Of a stretch of DNA of 64,000 nucleotides, positions 26,537 through 38,572 are shown piece by piece. The position numbers were made by a program, and so were the translations under genes. The number at the start of each line of letters is the position of its first letter. Position 1 is the stretch's first letter. Source of the DNA: Myxococcaceae bacterium (lineage in GTDB: Bacteria; Myxococcota; Myxococcia; Myxococcales; Myxococcaceae). The stretch is from contig JAEUJQ010000076.1 of the NCBI GenBank assembly GCA_016793095.1, positions 62,001-126,000 on the forward strand. Direction: 5' to 3'. The notes beneath the pieces are model-generated. The model saw nothing but the letters and a program-made list of their open reading frames with translations. It was not told where the DNA came from and ran no database searches.

Positions 26537-27625
26537 ATGGCTCGAGCTGCGAAGTCGAAGCAGGGATCGTCGCTGGCGGCGCTGGCTGCTGGCCTCGACA
26601 CGCGCAAGAAGCCCCTGCCCGCCGACGCCAGGCCCGGCCTCGAGGCGCTCAAGGACGTGGTGAAGGCGCGGGCGCATGCGAGCGCGGAGTCCGCCGTCGC
26701 GAAGCCTCCACCAGGCAAGCCACCGCGGGCGTCGTCGCCGTCGAGGCCGCGGGGCTCCGCTCCACGGGTCAGCTCCCGGCCTGTCTCGGGCTCGCCGATC
26801 GCGAAGACTGTCGGGTCGTCGCCTCCCGCGAAGCCTCAGGCGTCCGCGCACGCCCCAAAGCCAGCGCCGTCCGCGCACGCTTCGAAGCCGCCGTCCGCGC
26901 ACGCCGCGAAGCCGGCGCCGTCCGCGCACGCCACGAAGCCGGCGCCGTCCGCGCACTCCACGAAGCCGGCGTCGTCCCCGCACTCAGCGAAGCCGCTCGC
27001 GCGTGAGGAGCCACGAGGCTCGGCGGCTTCGTCGAGCCCGGCGCTCCCCCGGGCGGCGGCGTTGAGCTCGCTCCAGCGCGCACCCACGCTCCCGGGCCGG
27101 ACGCCGACGGCCCGGCCGACCTCTTCGACGCGCGCGCCTGAGCCCTCGAACGCACGGCGCTACCCACGAGCCCGCCTCGAGGTGCGCGCCCGCCTGTCGC
27201 TCGCCGACGACCCGAGCCGGTCCTTCGAGGCCACGCTCCCGACGGTGAACATCTCGGTGGGCGGCCTCTTTCTCGAGTCGAGCTTCTTCCTCAAGCTCGG
27301 CACGAGGCTGCTCGTCGAGCTGAAGCTGCCGCCGAAGGGCCGCGTGGTGCACGTGAAGGCCGAGGTGGTGCGGGTCGAGACGAACGGCGACGGCGGCTCG
27401 GGCTTCGCGCTGCGCTTCACCGAGTACCTCGACGGCAGCGAGGTGGTGCTCGCGACGCACTTCCTCTCGCCGGTCCTGCGCGAGTTCATCACCGCCTATG
27501 CGAAGCAGCACCGCTTCGACGCGAGCGCCGAGTACCTCGCGCACACGGCCGACGTGTTGGCGGCCTGGGAGCTCAAGAAGGCCGAGCTGGGCGGCGACGT
27601 CTGGAGTCTGACCTCGGTCTCATGA
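26537..27625 (+). CDS. PilZ-domain protein with Lys-Pro-Ala-Ser-His repeat linker
   Basis: 362 residues from an ATG with GAGAGGA upstream. Residues about 100-155 are five to six near-repeats of about nine residues (consensus KPAPSAHAx), a flexible basic linker. The PilZ domain (about 205-320) starts RRYPRARLEVRARLSL and has NISVGGLFLES. This is the RxxxR...(D/N)xSxxG pattern that binds cyclic di-GMP, with Asn in place of the usual Asp. In myxobacteria such proteins affect motility and surface behaviour. Its stop overlaps the uppP start (ATGA). Confidence 0.85.
   Translation: MARAAKSKQGSSLAALAAGLDTRKKPLPADARPGLEALKDVVKARAHASAESAVAKPPPGKPPRASSPSRPRGSAPRVSSRPVSGSPIAKTVGSSPPAKPQASAHAPKPAPSAHASKPPSAHAAKPAPSAHATKPAPSAHSTKPASSPHSAKPLAREEPRGSAASSSPALPRAAALSSLQRAPTLPGRTPTARPTSSTRAPEPSNARRYPRARLEVRARLSLADDPSRSFEATLPTVNISVGGLFLESSFFLKLGTRLLVELKLPPKGRVVHVKAEVVRVETNGDGGSGFALRFTEYLDGSEVVLATHFLSPVLREFITAYAKQHRFDASAEYLAHTADVLAAWELKKAELGGDVWSLTSVS
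26841..26995 (+). repeat. Tandem about 27-bp coding repeats
   Basis: Five to six imperfect units of about 27 bp, each carrying the core CCGTCCGCGCACGCC and AAGCC, encode the KPAPSAHA-type repeat of the PilZ protein. Unit number is likely to vary between strains. Confidence 0.8.
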
Positions 27626-28644
27626 GCGCGCTCGAGGCGGTGGTGCTGGGGCTGGTGCAGGGCCTCACGGAGTTCCTGCCCATCTCGTCCACCGCGCACC
27701 TGCGCATCGTCCCGGCGCTGCTCGGCTGGAAGGACCCGGGCGCGGCGTATTCGGCCGTCATCCAGCTCGGCACGGTGGGCGCGGTGCTCGTCTACTTCGC
27801 GAGGGACCTGCTGCGGCTCACCCAGGCCTTCCTCCGTGGCCTCATCGACAAGAAGCCCTTCAGCACGCTCGAGTCGCGGCTCGCCTGGTTCGTGGGCCTG
27901 GGCACCGTGCCCATCGGCGTGTGCGGGCTGCTCTTCAAGAAGACCATCGAGACGTCGCTGCGCAGCCTCTACGTCATCTCGGCGTCCCTCATCCTGCTGG
28001 CGGTGGTGCTCTTCGTCGTCGAGAAGGTCGCCTCCCACCAGCGCACGCTCGAGCAGATGACGCTGAAGGACGGCCTCATCGTCGGCGCGTGGCAGGCGGT
28101 GGCGCTGATTCCCGGCAGCTCGCGTAGCGGCACCACCATCACCGGAGCGCTCTCCCTCGGCTTCACCCGCGCCGACGCCGCCCGCTACTCGTTTCTCCTG
28201 TCCATCCCCGCGACGACCCTCGCCGGCGTCTTCGAGCTCAAGCACCTGCTCCAGGCGACCGACGGGCCGGGCCTCGACGTGATGGTCCTCGGCACCGTGG
28301 TGTCGTTCGTCTCGGGGCTCGCGGCGATCCACTGGTTGCTCCAGTTCCTGCGGACGCGGTCGACGCTCGTGTTCGTCGTCTATCGCGTGGTGATGGGGCT
28401 CGCGCTGCTCGGGCTGGTCTCGGCGGGCCGCCTCGCGCCGCTCGAAGGAACGCCGACCGCAGCGCACCCCGGCCCAGGGCGGGTCGCGGGACGGGTCATC
28501 GCGGGCCAGCCCTCCGCCCCTGGCGAGGCGCCTCCCGCCGCCGAGGCCGATGCGGGCGAGGCGCTCACCGCAGCGCAGCCCTCCACCGCCGGCGACCTCA
28601 GCGATGCGGGACAGGCCACCGACGCCGCGGGCTGGTCGCCATGA
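27622..28644 (+). CDS. uppP: Undecaprenyl-diphosphatase (bacitracin resistance protein)
   Basis: 340 residues. It removes a phosphate from undecaprenyl diphosphate so that the lipid carrier for peptidoglycan and polysaccharides can be reused. Signatures: [14 protein letters not shown] (residues about 14-27) and [12 protein letters not shown]. Eight membrane helices fit residues 1-275. A tail of about 65 Ala/Pro/Gly-rich residues follows the last helix; the usual family length is about 270. It overlaps both neighbours by 4 nt, so PilZ gene, uppP and the VF530 gene are one operon. Confidence 0.95.
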   Translation: MSALEAVVLGLVQGLTEFLPISSTAHLRIVPALLGWKDPGAAYSAVIQLGTVGAVLVYFARDLLRLTQAFLRGLIDKKPFSTLESRLAWFVGLGTVPIGVCGLLFKKTIETSLRSLYVISASLILLAVVLFVVEKVASHQRTLEQMTLKDGLIVGAWQAVALIPGSSRSGTTITGALSLGFTRADAARYSFLLSIPATTLAGVFELKHLLQATDGPGLDVMVLGTVVSFVSGLAAIHWLLQFLRTRSTLVFVVYRVVMGLALLGLVSAGRLAPLEGTPTAAHPGPGRVAGRVIAGQPSAPGEAPPAAEADAGEALTAAQPSTAGDLSDAGQATDAAGWSP

Positions 28645-28871
28645 GCAAGGACCCGCTCCACGGCGTGACCCTGGAGATGATCGTGACCCGGCTCGCCGCG
28701 CACTACGGCTGGCCGGCGCTCGGAGAGCAGGTTCCGATTCGCTGCTTCACTCACGACCCGAGCGTGAAGTCGTCGCTCACCTTCCTGCGACGCACGCCGT
28801 GGGCGAGGAAGAAGGTCGAGGGGCTCTACCTGTTCATGCTGAAGGAGCTGGAGGCCCCGCCGAAGGCCTGA
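28641..28871 (+). CDS. VF530-family (DUF2132) small protein
   Basis: 76 residues. [50 protein letters not shown] matches the VF530 family along its full length. The family has a small alpha-helical fold often noted as DNA-binding-like; its function is unknown. ATGA overlap with uppP. Its last 38 nt overlap the end of the convergent membrane protein gene. Confidence 0.9.
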   Translation: MSKDPLHGVTLEMIVTRLAAHYGWPALGEQVPIRCFTHDPSVKSSLTFLRRTPWARKKVEGLYLFMLKELEAPPKA

Positions 28872-29457
28872 GCTCCCTGCCGACGGCCGCCCGCACCGCA
28901 GCGGCGAAGTTCCCCGTCGTGTTGAACTCCACCTTCCCGCGTGGCGTCTCGAGGGTGAGCACGCTGAAGCGCTTGCCGCGCGCGCCGATGACGCGCGACG
29001 AGGTCGCGGTGATGTCCGAGAGCGGGAGCACCCTGAGCTTCGCGCCGCGCACGGCGACGACGGCGGTGCGGGTGAGCGCGAGGCCGCGGCGCTGGTGGTT
29101 GCGTGCCCAGGTGACGGCCGTCCATGGGCCGATGACGAGGCACGCCACGAGGCCGAGCCAGTGGGGCGCCAGCAGCACGCGCGGGAGGAGCGAGGGCTCG
29201 GCGCGCAGGAGGTCGACCGTCTCGCCCAGCTCCGGACCGAACTCGACCAGCAGGCCGACGAGGCCGCCGACGGACGCGAGCATGAGCAGCAGCCACCACG
29301 CCACGGCGTCGAGGTACTCCGACACGTAGCGATCGCCCGGCGCGCGCATCAACGCCTCCAGCTCCTCGCGCTGGCCGGGCTCGAGCTGCGACCACGTCGT
29401 CTTCGTCAGCGCTGACACTGGAGGCGCAGTGTCTCCGCTCCCCCTTCGAGACACCAT
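28834..29457 (-). CDS. Membrane protein of unknown function with two helices
   Basis: 207 residues from the ATG at 29457. Two helices ([21 protein letters not shown] at about 57-78 and [19 protein letters not shown] at about 105-124) are followed by a cytoplasmic beta-rich domain ([27 protein letters not shown]), which resembles bacterial PH/GRAM-like domains. Function is unknown. The gene is convergent with, and slightly overlaps, the VF530 gene, and is divergent from the NUDIX gene. Confidence 0.7.
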   Translation of the reverse strand: MVSRRGSGDTAPPVSALTKTTWSQLEPGQREELEALMRAPGDRYVSEYLDAVAWWLLLMLASVGGLVGLLVEFGPELGETVDLLRAEPSLLPRVLLAPHWLGLVACLVIGPWTAVTWARNHQRRGLALTRTAVVAVRGAKLRVLPLSDITATSSRVIGARGKRFSVLTLETPRGKVEFNTTGNFAAAVRAAVGRELRPSAGPPAPSA

Positions 29458-29493
29458 CGCCTTCGAACGGCGGCCAACTTCGCGCGCGGCGGT

Positions 29494-29499
29494 TACACT
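29494..29499 (+). promoter_or_regulatory. -10-like box TACACT next to a start codon
   Basis: GGTTACACT lies 9 nt before the ATG of the NUDIX gene. The receptor gene starting at 55141 has nearly the same string (GGTTACACA, also 9 nt before its start). No ribosome binding site follows. Confidence 0.45.
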
Positions 29500-29508
29500 G
29501 GCCACGTC

Positions 29509-30102
29509 ATGACAGCGGCCGCACGGCAGGGGCTCACCGCGCAGGCGTTCTTCGAGCGCCTGCGGTCGCGTCTGCACGCAGCGCCTTCGAAGGTGATGGA
29601 GGCGCCTGGCATGCGCCTCAAGGCGGCGGCGGTGCTCGCGCCCTGCTTCTGGCGAGCCGGCGAGCCGTGGGTGTACCTCACGATGCGGCCGATGACGCTG
29701 CGCAAGCACCCGGGGCAGATCTCCTTCCCCGGCGGCGCGAGGGATGCTGGCGATCTCACGCCGCTGCACACGGCGCTCCGTGAGACGAAGGAAGAGCTCG
29801 GCCTCGAGCCCGACGACGTCGACGTGCTCGGCCTGCTCGGCGCGATGCCCACCATCACCTCCTATTGGGTGACGCCCTTCGTCGGCGTGGTGCCAGCCGA
29901 GGCGCCGCTCACGCCGCACGCGGGGGAGATCGCCGAGGTGCTCGAGGCTCCGCTGTGGCGGCTACGCAAGGAGAAACGGTTCATCTACGAGGTCGATCGC
30001 GACGTCTACGTCTGGGGGGACGGCCGGCACGTCGTGTGGGGGGCCACCTTCCGCATGCTCGACCAGCTGGTGACCCACGTGGAGGCGATCGGGCGGTCCT
30101 GA
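29509..30102 (+). CDS. NUDIX hydrolase, likely CoA pyrophosphatase
   Basis: 197 residues. The NUDIX box begins at Phe73 (FPGGARDAGDLTPLHTALRE, then TKEELGL) with the metal-binding R-E-x-x-E-E core. The preceding MTLRKHPGQISFPGG is the extra motif (UPF0035) of CoA pyrophosphatases of the NudL type, which split CoA into 3',5'-ADP and phosphopantetheine. It is a single-gene unit as far as can be seen. Confidence 0.88.
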   Translation: MTAAARQGLTAQAFFERLRSRLHAAPSKVMEAPGMRLKAAAVLAPCFWRAGEPWVYLTMRPMTLRKHPGQISFPGGARDAGDLTPLHTALRETKEELGLEPDDVDVLGLLGAMPTITSYWVTPFVGVVPAEAPLTPHAGEIAEVLEAPLWRLRKEKRFIYEVDRDVYVWGDGRHVVWGATFRMLDQLVTHVEAIGRS

Positions 30103-30282
30103 GCACCAACAACGCCTCGCCGGCGTCTCCGAGAACCCGGCCCGTGCGGACCGGGCGCGGCCGTCCGCGTTCGAGCGGCTGACGTGGGAGCGCCCCACCA
30201 GCGGGCCCGGTGGTGCCTCCTGGCCCAGAACGCAGAGCGCGCGACGAGCGCGCCCGGTCAGCCGGGGCTGGTGCTCGTGCGC

Positions 30283-30288
30283 TAGGCT
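30283..30288 (+). promoter_or_regulatory. -10-like box TAGGCT next to a start codon
   Basis: GCTAGGCT lies 10 nt before the sthA ATG; no ribosome binding site follows. Only three of six bases match the -10 consensus, so the call rests on the shared position with other genes here. Confidence 0.3.
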
Positions 30289-30298
30289 CCCCCGCCTC

Positions 30299-31693
30299 AT
30301 GGACGAGTTCGACCTGGTCGTCATCGGAGGCGGAGCCGCTGGTGAGCGGGGCGCGGCGCAGGCGGCGTACTTCGGCAAGTCTGTCGCCCTCATCGAGAAG
30401 GAGCCAGTGCACGGCGGGGCGATGGTGAACACCGGCACGCTGCCCTCGAAGACCCTGCGCGAGACGGCGCTCTACCTGTCCGGCTTCCGGCAGCGCGGGC
30501 TGCACGGCGTCGATCTGAAGCTCTCGCGGGAAGCGTCGGTCGACGACTTCCTCTATCGGCTCGAAGCGGTCGTCACCGAGGAGCGAACCCGCATCTCGCA
30601 GAACCTGGCGCGCCACGGTGTGCGCACCTTTCACGGTACCGCCCGCTTCACCGGCCCGCACGAGCTCGCCATCGACGGCGCGGGGGCCGAGCCGAGGCGC
30701 CTGCGCGCGAGGCACGTGCTGATCGCGACCGGCTCGAGCCCGCACCGCCCGCCGCAGTTTCCGTTCGATCACCAGCGCGTCTACGACTCGGACGAGATCG
30801 TCCGCGTGCACGACATCCCGAAGTCGATGGTGGTGGTCGGCGGTGGCGTCATCGGCTGCGAGTACGCGTGCCTCTTCGCGGCCCTCGGCACGCGCGTGAC
30901 GCTGGTCGAGCCGAAGCCCACCATCCTCGGGTTCCTCGACGACGACGTGGTGGCGACCCTCAAGGCGCGCATGCAGGCGCTCGACATCACCTTTCGCATG
31001 CCAGCCCAGGTGTGGGGCTGCGAGACGACGAAGCAGGGCGTGCGCCTCTCGCTCGACTCCGGCGACACCCTCGAGGCCGACTGCGTGCTCGTCTGCGCCG
31101 GACGCCAGGGCAACACGGCGGGGCTGGGGCTCGAGCACGTGGGCCTCGAGACGAACAAGCGTGGGCACCTCGCGGTCGATCCCGTCAGCTTCCGCACCAG
31201 CGCCCCGCACATCGCCGCGGTCGGTGACGTGGTGGGGCTGCCCGCGCTCGCCTCGACGTCGATGGAGCAGGCCCGGGTCGCCGTCGTCCACCTCTTCGAC
31301 CTCAAGTACAAGACGAAGGTCGCGCCCATCTTCCCGTACGGCATCTTCACCATCCCCGAGGTGGCGATGGCCGGTGAGAGTGAGCGCGACCTGGTCGCGA
31401 AGGGCATCGACTACGTCGCCGGTCGGGCCGACTTCGCCCACAACGCGCGCGGGGTGATGGTGGGCGACGAGGGCTTCCTGAAGCTGCTCTTCCGTCGCGA
31501 GGACCTGATGCTGCTGGGCGTGCACTGCGTGGGAGAGAACGCCACCGAGCTCATCCACGTCGGGCTCGTCGCGTTGATGAGCCAGGCGTCAGCCGACCTC
31601 TTCATCGAGACCTGCTTCAACTACCCGACCATCTCCGAGGCGTACAAGTACGCGACGTACGACGCGCTCGGCCGGCGCGCGCAGAAGGGGTGA
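30299..31693 (+). CDS. sthA: Soluble pyridine nucleotide transhydrogenase
   Basis: 464 residues. It moves reducing equivalents between NADPH and NAD+. The FAD-binding GGGAAG motif is at the N-terminus. NTGTLPSKTLRE takes the place of the redox-active Cys-x4-Cys of dihydrolipoamide dehydrogenases; this Cys-less motif is diagnostic of SthA. GGGVIGCEYACLFAALG is the NAD(P) fold, and the C-terminal dimer domain (LLGVHCVGENATELIHVG) is complete. The next gene starts 3 nt after its stop. Confidence 0.95.
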   Translation: MDEFDLVVIGGGAAGERGAAQAAYFGKSVALIEKEPVHGGAMVNTGTLPSKTLRETALYLSGFRQRGLHGVDLKLSREASVDDFLYRLEAVVTEERTRISQNLARHGVRTFHGTARFTGPHELAIDGAGAEPRRLRARHVLIATGSSPHRPPQFPFDHQRVYDSDEIVRVHDIPKSMVVVGGGVIGCEYACLFAALGTRVTLVEPKPTILGFLDDDVVATLKARMQALDITFRMPAQVWGCETTKQGVRLSLDSGDTLEADCVLVCAGRQGNTAGLGLEHVGLETNKRGHLAVDPVSFRTSAPHIAAVGDVVGLPALASTSMEQARVAVVHLFDLKYKTKVAPIFPYGIFTIPEVAMAGESERDLVAKGIDYVAGRADFAHNARGVMVGDEGFLKLLFRREDLMLLGVHCVGENATELIHVGLVALMSQASADLFIETCFNYPTISEAYKYATYDALGRRAQKG

Positions 31694-31696
31694 GCG

Positions 31697-32242
31697 ATGT
31701 GGAACCAGGACCAGCTCGCTCGCACGCTCGACTTCGCGGCGAAGGCGCACGGCGACCAGCGCGTGCCCGGCTCGGGGGCGCCCTACGTCGTGCACCTCGT
31801 GAAGGTGGCGACCGAGGTGCTGCGGGCCTTCGCCGAGACGCGAGACTTCGACGTCGACCTCGCCGTCACCTGCGCGTTGCTCCACGACTCGGTGGAGGAC
31901 GCTGGCGTCGCGCCCGAGGTGCTCGCGAAGGAGTTCGGCGTCGCGGTCGCTGCTGGCGTCAGCGCGCTGACGAAGGACGACGCGCTCGAGAAGCCGCTGC
32001 GCATGGCCGACTCCTTGAAGCGGCTGGCGGTGCAGCCGCGCGAGGTGCAGCTCGTGAAGCTCGCCGACCGCGTCACCAACCTCGAGCCGCCCCCGCCGCA
32101 CTGGACCCGCGCCAGACGCCTCGCCTACCGCGACGAGGCCCGCCTCATTCTCGACGCCCTGGGCGCCGCACATGGCCCGCTCGCCCGGCGGCTCGGCGAG
32201 CGCATCGAGGCCTACCAGCGCTTCTTCGACGACGTGCGCTGA
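31697..32242 (+). CDS. HD-domain (p)ppGpp hydrolase-like protein (small alarmone hydrolase)
   Basis: 181 residues. All HD metal and active-site residues of RelA/SpoT hydrolases are visible: His33 in PYVVHLVKVA, His63-Asp64 in LLHDSVEDAG, Glu67-Asp68, and Asp124 in KLADRVTNL. There is no synthetase part, so it matches MESH1-like single-domain hydrolases that remove pyrophosphate from (p)ppGpp and may also act on NADPH. It follows sthA by 3 nt, so the two are co-transcribed. A separate alarmone synthetase lies at 16218. Confidence 0.88.
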   Translation: MWNQDQLARTLDFAAKAHGDQRVPGSGAPYVVHLVKVATEVLRAFAETRDFDVDLAVTCALLHDSVEDAGVAPEVLAKEFGVAVAAGVSALTKDDALEKPLRMADSLKRLAVQPREVQLVKLADRVTNLEPPPPHWTRARRLAYRDEARLILDALGAAHGPLARRLGERIEAYQRFFDDVR

Positions 32243-32257
32243 CGCGCCCGGTCCTTC

Positions 32258-32643
32258 GCGGCTGCACGCTGGAGCGGCACCGGCGAACGAAGAGGCTCGC
32301 GCGCCGCCGCCAGGACTGGTTCTTCCGGCGGCTGGCTGGTGTTGGGCGCGCGACGCCCGACGTGACTGCCACGGCGGGGCCGCTCTCGCCGGTCGAGGAG
32401 GCCAGGCTGAGCGCCACTCCGTGGGTTCGGCGTTCCTCGTGGCTCGTCGAGTGCAGGGCGCGGCGATCGCATGGGAAAAGCTCGCCGTCGCATGTCGCGA
32501 GCAGCTGAGCTGGCGAAGGCGTCGGCGTTGGGCGCGTGTTGTCAAACGTCTCGCAGTTCACCCGGCGGGCGAAGCGCGCGCGCCGGACTGGGTTCTCCCC
32601 GGCTGCACGCTGAAACCCCACTCGGCGCTCGAAGAGGGCTCGG
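32258..32643. repeat. Pair of imperfect 46-bp direct repeats
   Basis: Copies start at about 32258 and 32598 (340 bp apart). The first 13 bases (CGGCTGCACGCTG) are identical, the middle diverges, and CGAAGAG-GCTCG recurs at the same distance. No coding function is evident in either copy. Confidence 0.45.
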
Positions 32644-32793
32644 CGTTCATGGCGCGCGCTGCCGGCTTCGCCACGGAGCCGCGCGCCGGTCGTCGTGGGC
32701 TTCACTCACCGACGGCATGGTGGGAGGACGAGCTGCGTGCCCCAGCCCCTGAGCCAGGCGCCGCAACGGTCTTCCTTCCTGACGCCGAGGGGC

Positions 32794-32799
32794 TATGAG
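32794..32799 (+). promoter_or_regulatory. -10-like box TATGAG next to a start codon
   Basis: GGCTATGAG lies 8 nt before the manC ATG and almost repeats GGCTATGAC ahead of the alarmone synthetase gene (16204), also 8 nt from its ATG. No ribosome binding site is present. Confidence 0.45.
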
Positions 32800-32807
32800 C
32801 GCGCGCC

Positions 32808-33878
32808 ATGGGCTCTCCAGGCGTCTACCCCGTCATCATGGCCGGCGGGAGCGGCACGCGCTTCTGGCCGCTGTCTCGCGCGTCGCGTCCCAAGCAGTTT
32901 CTCTCGCTCGCGACCAACCGGCCCCTCATCGTCGAGACGCTCGCGCGCCTGAAGGGCCTGGCGCCGCCGAAGCAGTCCTTCGTCGTGTGCGGCGCCGTGC
33001 ACGCCCCGATGGTGAGGAAGGCGCTGCCCACGCTGCCGAGGCAGAACGTCGTCGTCGAGCCGCAGGCCCGCAACACCGCGCCCGCCATCGCGCTCGCCAC
33101 CGCCCACGTCGCCCACCGCGACCCGCATGGCATCGTCATCGTCATTCCGTCGGACCAGCACGTCGCTGACGTGCCCGCGTTCCAGGCGTCCTTGACCGAG
33201 GCCATCGCGGTCGCGCGCGCGGGCCACATCGTGACGCTCGGCATCGAGCCCTCACGCCCCGAGACGGGCTACGGGTACATCCAGGTGGGCGAGCCGCTCA
33301 CCGGCGCCGCCCGTCGCGTGTCGCGCTTCGCCGAGAAGCCCGACCGGGCCACCGCCGAGCAGTACCTCGTCTCGGGCGAGTACCTGTGGAACGCGGGCCT
33401 CTTCGTCTTCCGCGCAGACGTCATGCTCGAGGCCTTCAAGCACCACATGCCCGAGCTGTCCCAGGCGCTCGAGGCCATTCGCGGCGCGCTCGGCACGAAG
33501 AAGGAAGCCGGGGTCGTGAAGCGCGAGTTCCCGAAGATGCCGGCCACCAGCATCGACTACGGGGTGGCCGAGAAGGCGTCGAACATCGCGGTCGTGCCCA
33601 GCCGCTGCGGGTGGAGCGACGTCGGCAGCTTCAACGCGCTCGCCGAGGTGCGGCCCCTCGACGACGCCGGCAACGTGTCGGTCGGCCCCAACCTGCTCAT
33701 CGACTCCGCCGGCTGTGTCGTCGTCGGGAAGGACAAGCCCATCGCCGTCGTCGGGATGCGGGACGTCGTGGTGGTGGACGCCGGCGACGCCATGCTGGTG
33801 CTGCCGAAGGCCAACAGCCAGGACGTGCGGAAGGTCGTCGAAGCGCTCAAGACGAAGAAGCTGACGAAGTACCTCTGA
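32808..33878 (+). CDS. manC: Mannose-1-phosphate guanylyltransferase
   Basis: 356 residues. It makes GDP-mannose from mannose-1-phosphate and GTP. The nucleotidyltransferase signature MAGGSGTRFWPLSRASRPKQ is at residues about 11-30. Also visible are VVEPQARNTAPAIALA, PSDQHVAD (metal and nucleotide site), ETGYGYIQ, FAEKPD and the WNAG/DYGVAEK substrate loops. The C-terminal isomerase (cupin) domain of bifunctional ManC is absent. The partner phosphomannomutase is at 41655, on the other side of a signalling operon. Confidence 0.93.
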   Translation: MGSPGVYPVIMAGGSGTRFWPLSRASRPKQFLSLATNRPLIVETLARLKGLAPPKQSFVVCGAVHAPMVRKALPTLPRQNVVVEPQARNTAPAIALATAHVAHRDPHGIVIVIPSDQHVADVPAFQASLTEAIAVARAGHIVTLGIEPSRPETGYGYIQVGEPLTGAARRVSRFAEKPDRATAEQYLVSGEYLWNAGLFVFRADVMLEAFKHHMPELSQALEAIRGALGTKKEAGVVKREFPKMPATSIDYGVAEKASNIAVVPSRCGWSDVGSFNALAEVRPLDDAGNVSVGPNLLIDSAGCVVVGKDKPIAVVGMRDVVVVDAGDAMLVLPKANSQDVRKVVEALKTKKLTKYL

Positions 33879-33897
33879 CGCGCTGCCGCCCAGCTGG

Positions 33898-35006
33898 TCA
33901 GCGCGAAGACGCCGTTGCTTCGCCAGTGACGAGGGGCACCTCGACCACGAACTGGGTGCCCTCGCCGACGGTGCTGTGCACGGCGATGGTGCCGCCCAGC
34001 TCGGTGACGATCTGCCGTGAGATGGCGAGCCCCAGGCCGGTGCCGCCTTCGGTCTTGGTGGTGAAGAACGGGTCGAAGATCCGCCCCACGACGTCGGGAC
34101 CGATGCCCGGTCCGTTGTCGGACACCGTGAGCGTCGCCCTGCCGTCGCGCGCGACCAGCGTCACCTTGACGGCGTTCCGCGCGCGTCGCGTGGGGTCGAA
34201 CGCCTGCAGCGCGTTGACGAGCAGGTTGAGCACCACCTGTCCCAGGTTGGTGCGAGAGCCCCTGACGAGGGCGTGGTCGAGCGAGAGCGTCACCTCGCCG
34301 CGAAGCCGCGCCTCCCCTCGCACCGACCGCGCCGCGAGCTCGACGACCTCGCGCAGGTCGATCGTGGAGACGGGCTGCTGGCGCGTGGACAGCTCCATGG
34401 CGTTCGTGATGTCCACCATCGCCTTCACCGACAGGTCGGCGTCCTGAACGGTCTCGCGCATCAGCTGAACCTGCTCGTCGTCGAGGGGGCCCTCGAGGAC
34501 TCCGCTCAACACCTCGACCCCCAGGTGGAGGGCCGACAAGGGGCTGCGCAGCTCGTGCGCGACGCCCGCGGCCACCACGCCCAGGGCGTAGAGCCGCTCA
34601 GTCTGCATCAGCCGGTGCTGCAGGTCCGCGACGTGTCGCGCGGCGAGGAAGCGCTCGCGCGCCTGCTGCAGGGCCAGCTTCAGCTCGACCGGCTCCCACG
34701 GCTTCTTGAGGTAGAGGTGCGCATGCCCGACGTTGATGGCCGCGATGGCCGCCTCGACGTCGGAGTAGGCGGTCACCAGCATGCGGATGACGTCCGGCCA
34801 CTCCTCGCGCACCTTCGCCAGCAGCTCGACGCCCGACATCGCAGGCATGCGCTGGTCGCTGAGCACCACCGCCACGTCATGCGTGCGCAGCAGCTCGAGC
34901 CCCTGCGCGCCGCCGTTGGCCGTCAGCACGGGCAGGTCGCGCTTGAGCCCCGCCTCGAAGACGATGAGGTTCGCCGGGTCGTCATCGACGTACAGGACGT
35001 AGCCGC

Positions 35007-35010
<4 letters not shown>
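33898..35010 (-). CDS. Receiver domain-histidine kinase fusion protein
   Basis: 370 residues from a GTG that overlaps the upstream gene by 4 nt. An N-terminal receiver (about 4-118; LYVDDDPANL, phospho-Asp in VVLSDQRMP, Lys in YLKKPW) is followed by a coiled coil. A HisKA helix comes next (GVVAAGVAHELRSPLSALHLG with the phospho-accepting His), then a full HATPase domain (NLLVNALQAF, DNGPGIG, FTTKTEGGTGLGLA). The receiver-first order suggests that phosphate arriving from another kinase controls this kinase. Last gene of the five-gene signalling operon. Confidence 0.92.
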
Positions 35011-37786
<2,776 letters not shown>

Positions 37787-37790
<4 letters not shown>

Positions 37791-38572
37791 GGCCGCGTGC
37801 CCCGGGTCGTCACCATGATGGAGTACTTGAGCGCCTCGGGGTTCGCGAGCACCTGAAGGTACGCATCGGCGAAGTCACGATAGCTGCGCTCGTCAGCGAA
37901 CTCGGGACCAACGGCCGGCGCGAGGGTGTCGAAGCGCTGCCGCCAGTCTTCGAGCAGTGTGGCGCTGGCGGCGCCCGTCACGAGGTTGAACGGCGAGACC
38001 TCGATGTCGATGTCAGCCAGGCCCGCCTCGCGGAAGCGATGGAACAGCTTGCGCCCGACGAGCAGATCGAAGCCGTGCCGCCGAAGGCCTCGCTCGAAGA
38101 GCTCCATGCCCTCGAGGACCACCGGGGGCGCAGGCCAGACGGCGCCCGCTCCATCGATCTCGGCGACGACGACCCGGCCCCCTCGCCGGGTGATGCGAAC
38201 GAGCTCTTCCACGGCCGGTCGAGTGTCAGGCAGGTACTGAAGGACGAACTGCGACCACACGACGTCGTAGGTGGAGTCAGCGAGCCCGGTCGAAGGCAGG
38301 CTGCCCTGGCGGAACTCGACGTTCGGCCTGCCGCCCAGGCGGGCCCGGGCGTCGTGGAGTCGCGCCATACTGGGGTCGAGGAGCGTCACAAAGCCCGCTG
38401 GACCCACGAGGTCCGCGATCTCCTCAGCGACCGCGCCCGAGCCGCAGCCGATGTCCGCGACACGCTGGCATGCGCAGAGCCCTGCCCATGCGAGTCGTTG
38501 CGCGCTGGGGCTCGCCTTCGCCTGGGCAGCCAACCGCGCGCCCTCGGCCGGCGATTCCATCAGGTACCTCAC
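37787..38572 (-). CDS. SAM-dependent class I methyltransferase
   Basis: 261 residues from a GTG (GTGA overlap with the upstream gene; an ATG 12 nt later is possible). Motif I RVADIGCGSGAVAEEIA binds SAM; LLDPSMARL holds the acidic residue for the ribose; YDVVWSQFVLQYLPD is motif IV. The substrate is unknown. Its place in the middle of a signalling operon suggests modification of a signalling protein or small molecule, but this is inference. Confidence 0.85.

Larger units (their letters stand above)
32243..32807. other. 565-bp gap with degenerate repeats
   Basis: No protein family is recognisable in any frame. Two imperfect copies of a roughly 46-bp element are present at about 32258-32303 and 32598-32643. 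They share CGGCTGCACGCTG and CGAAGAG plus nearby GGNCTNGGTTCTTCC-like pieces. It may be the remains of a dispersed repeat. The -10-like box of manC is at its right end. Confidence 0.5.

Noticed and set aside
26841-26995. Short regular repeats that could suggest a CRISPR array
   Set aside because: There are no unique spacers; the units are contiguous, in frame and inside the PilZ protein gene.
30170-30220. Hairpin-like CCACC/GGTGG pair after the NUDIX gene
   Set aside because: Stem is 5 bp with a 9-nt loop and no T-run; too weak to call a terminator in sequence this rich in G and C.
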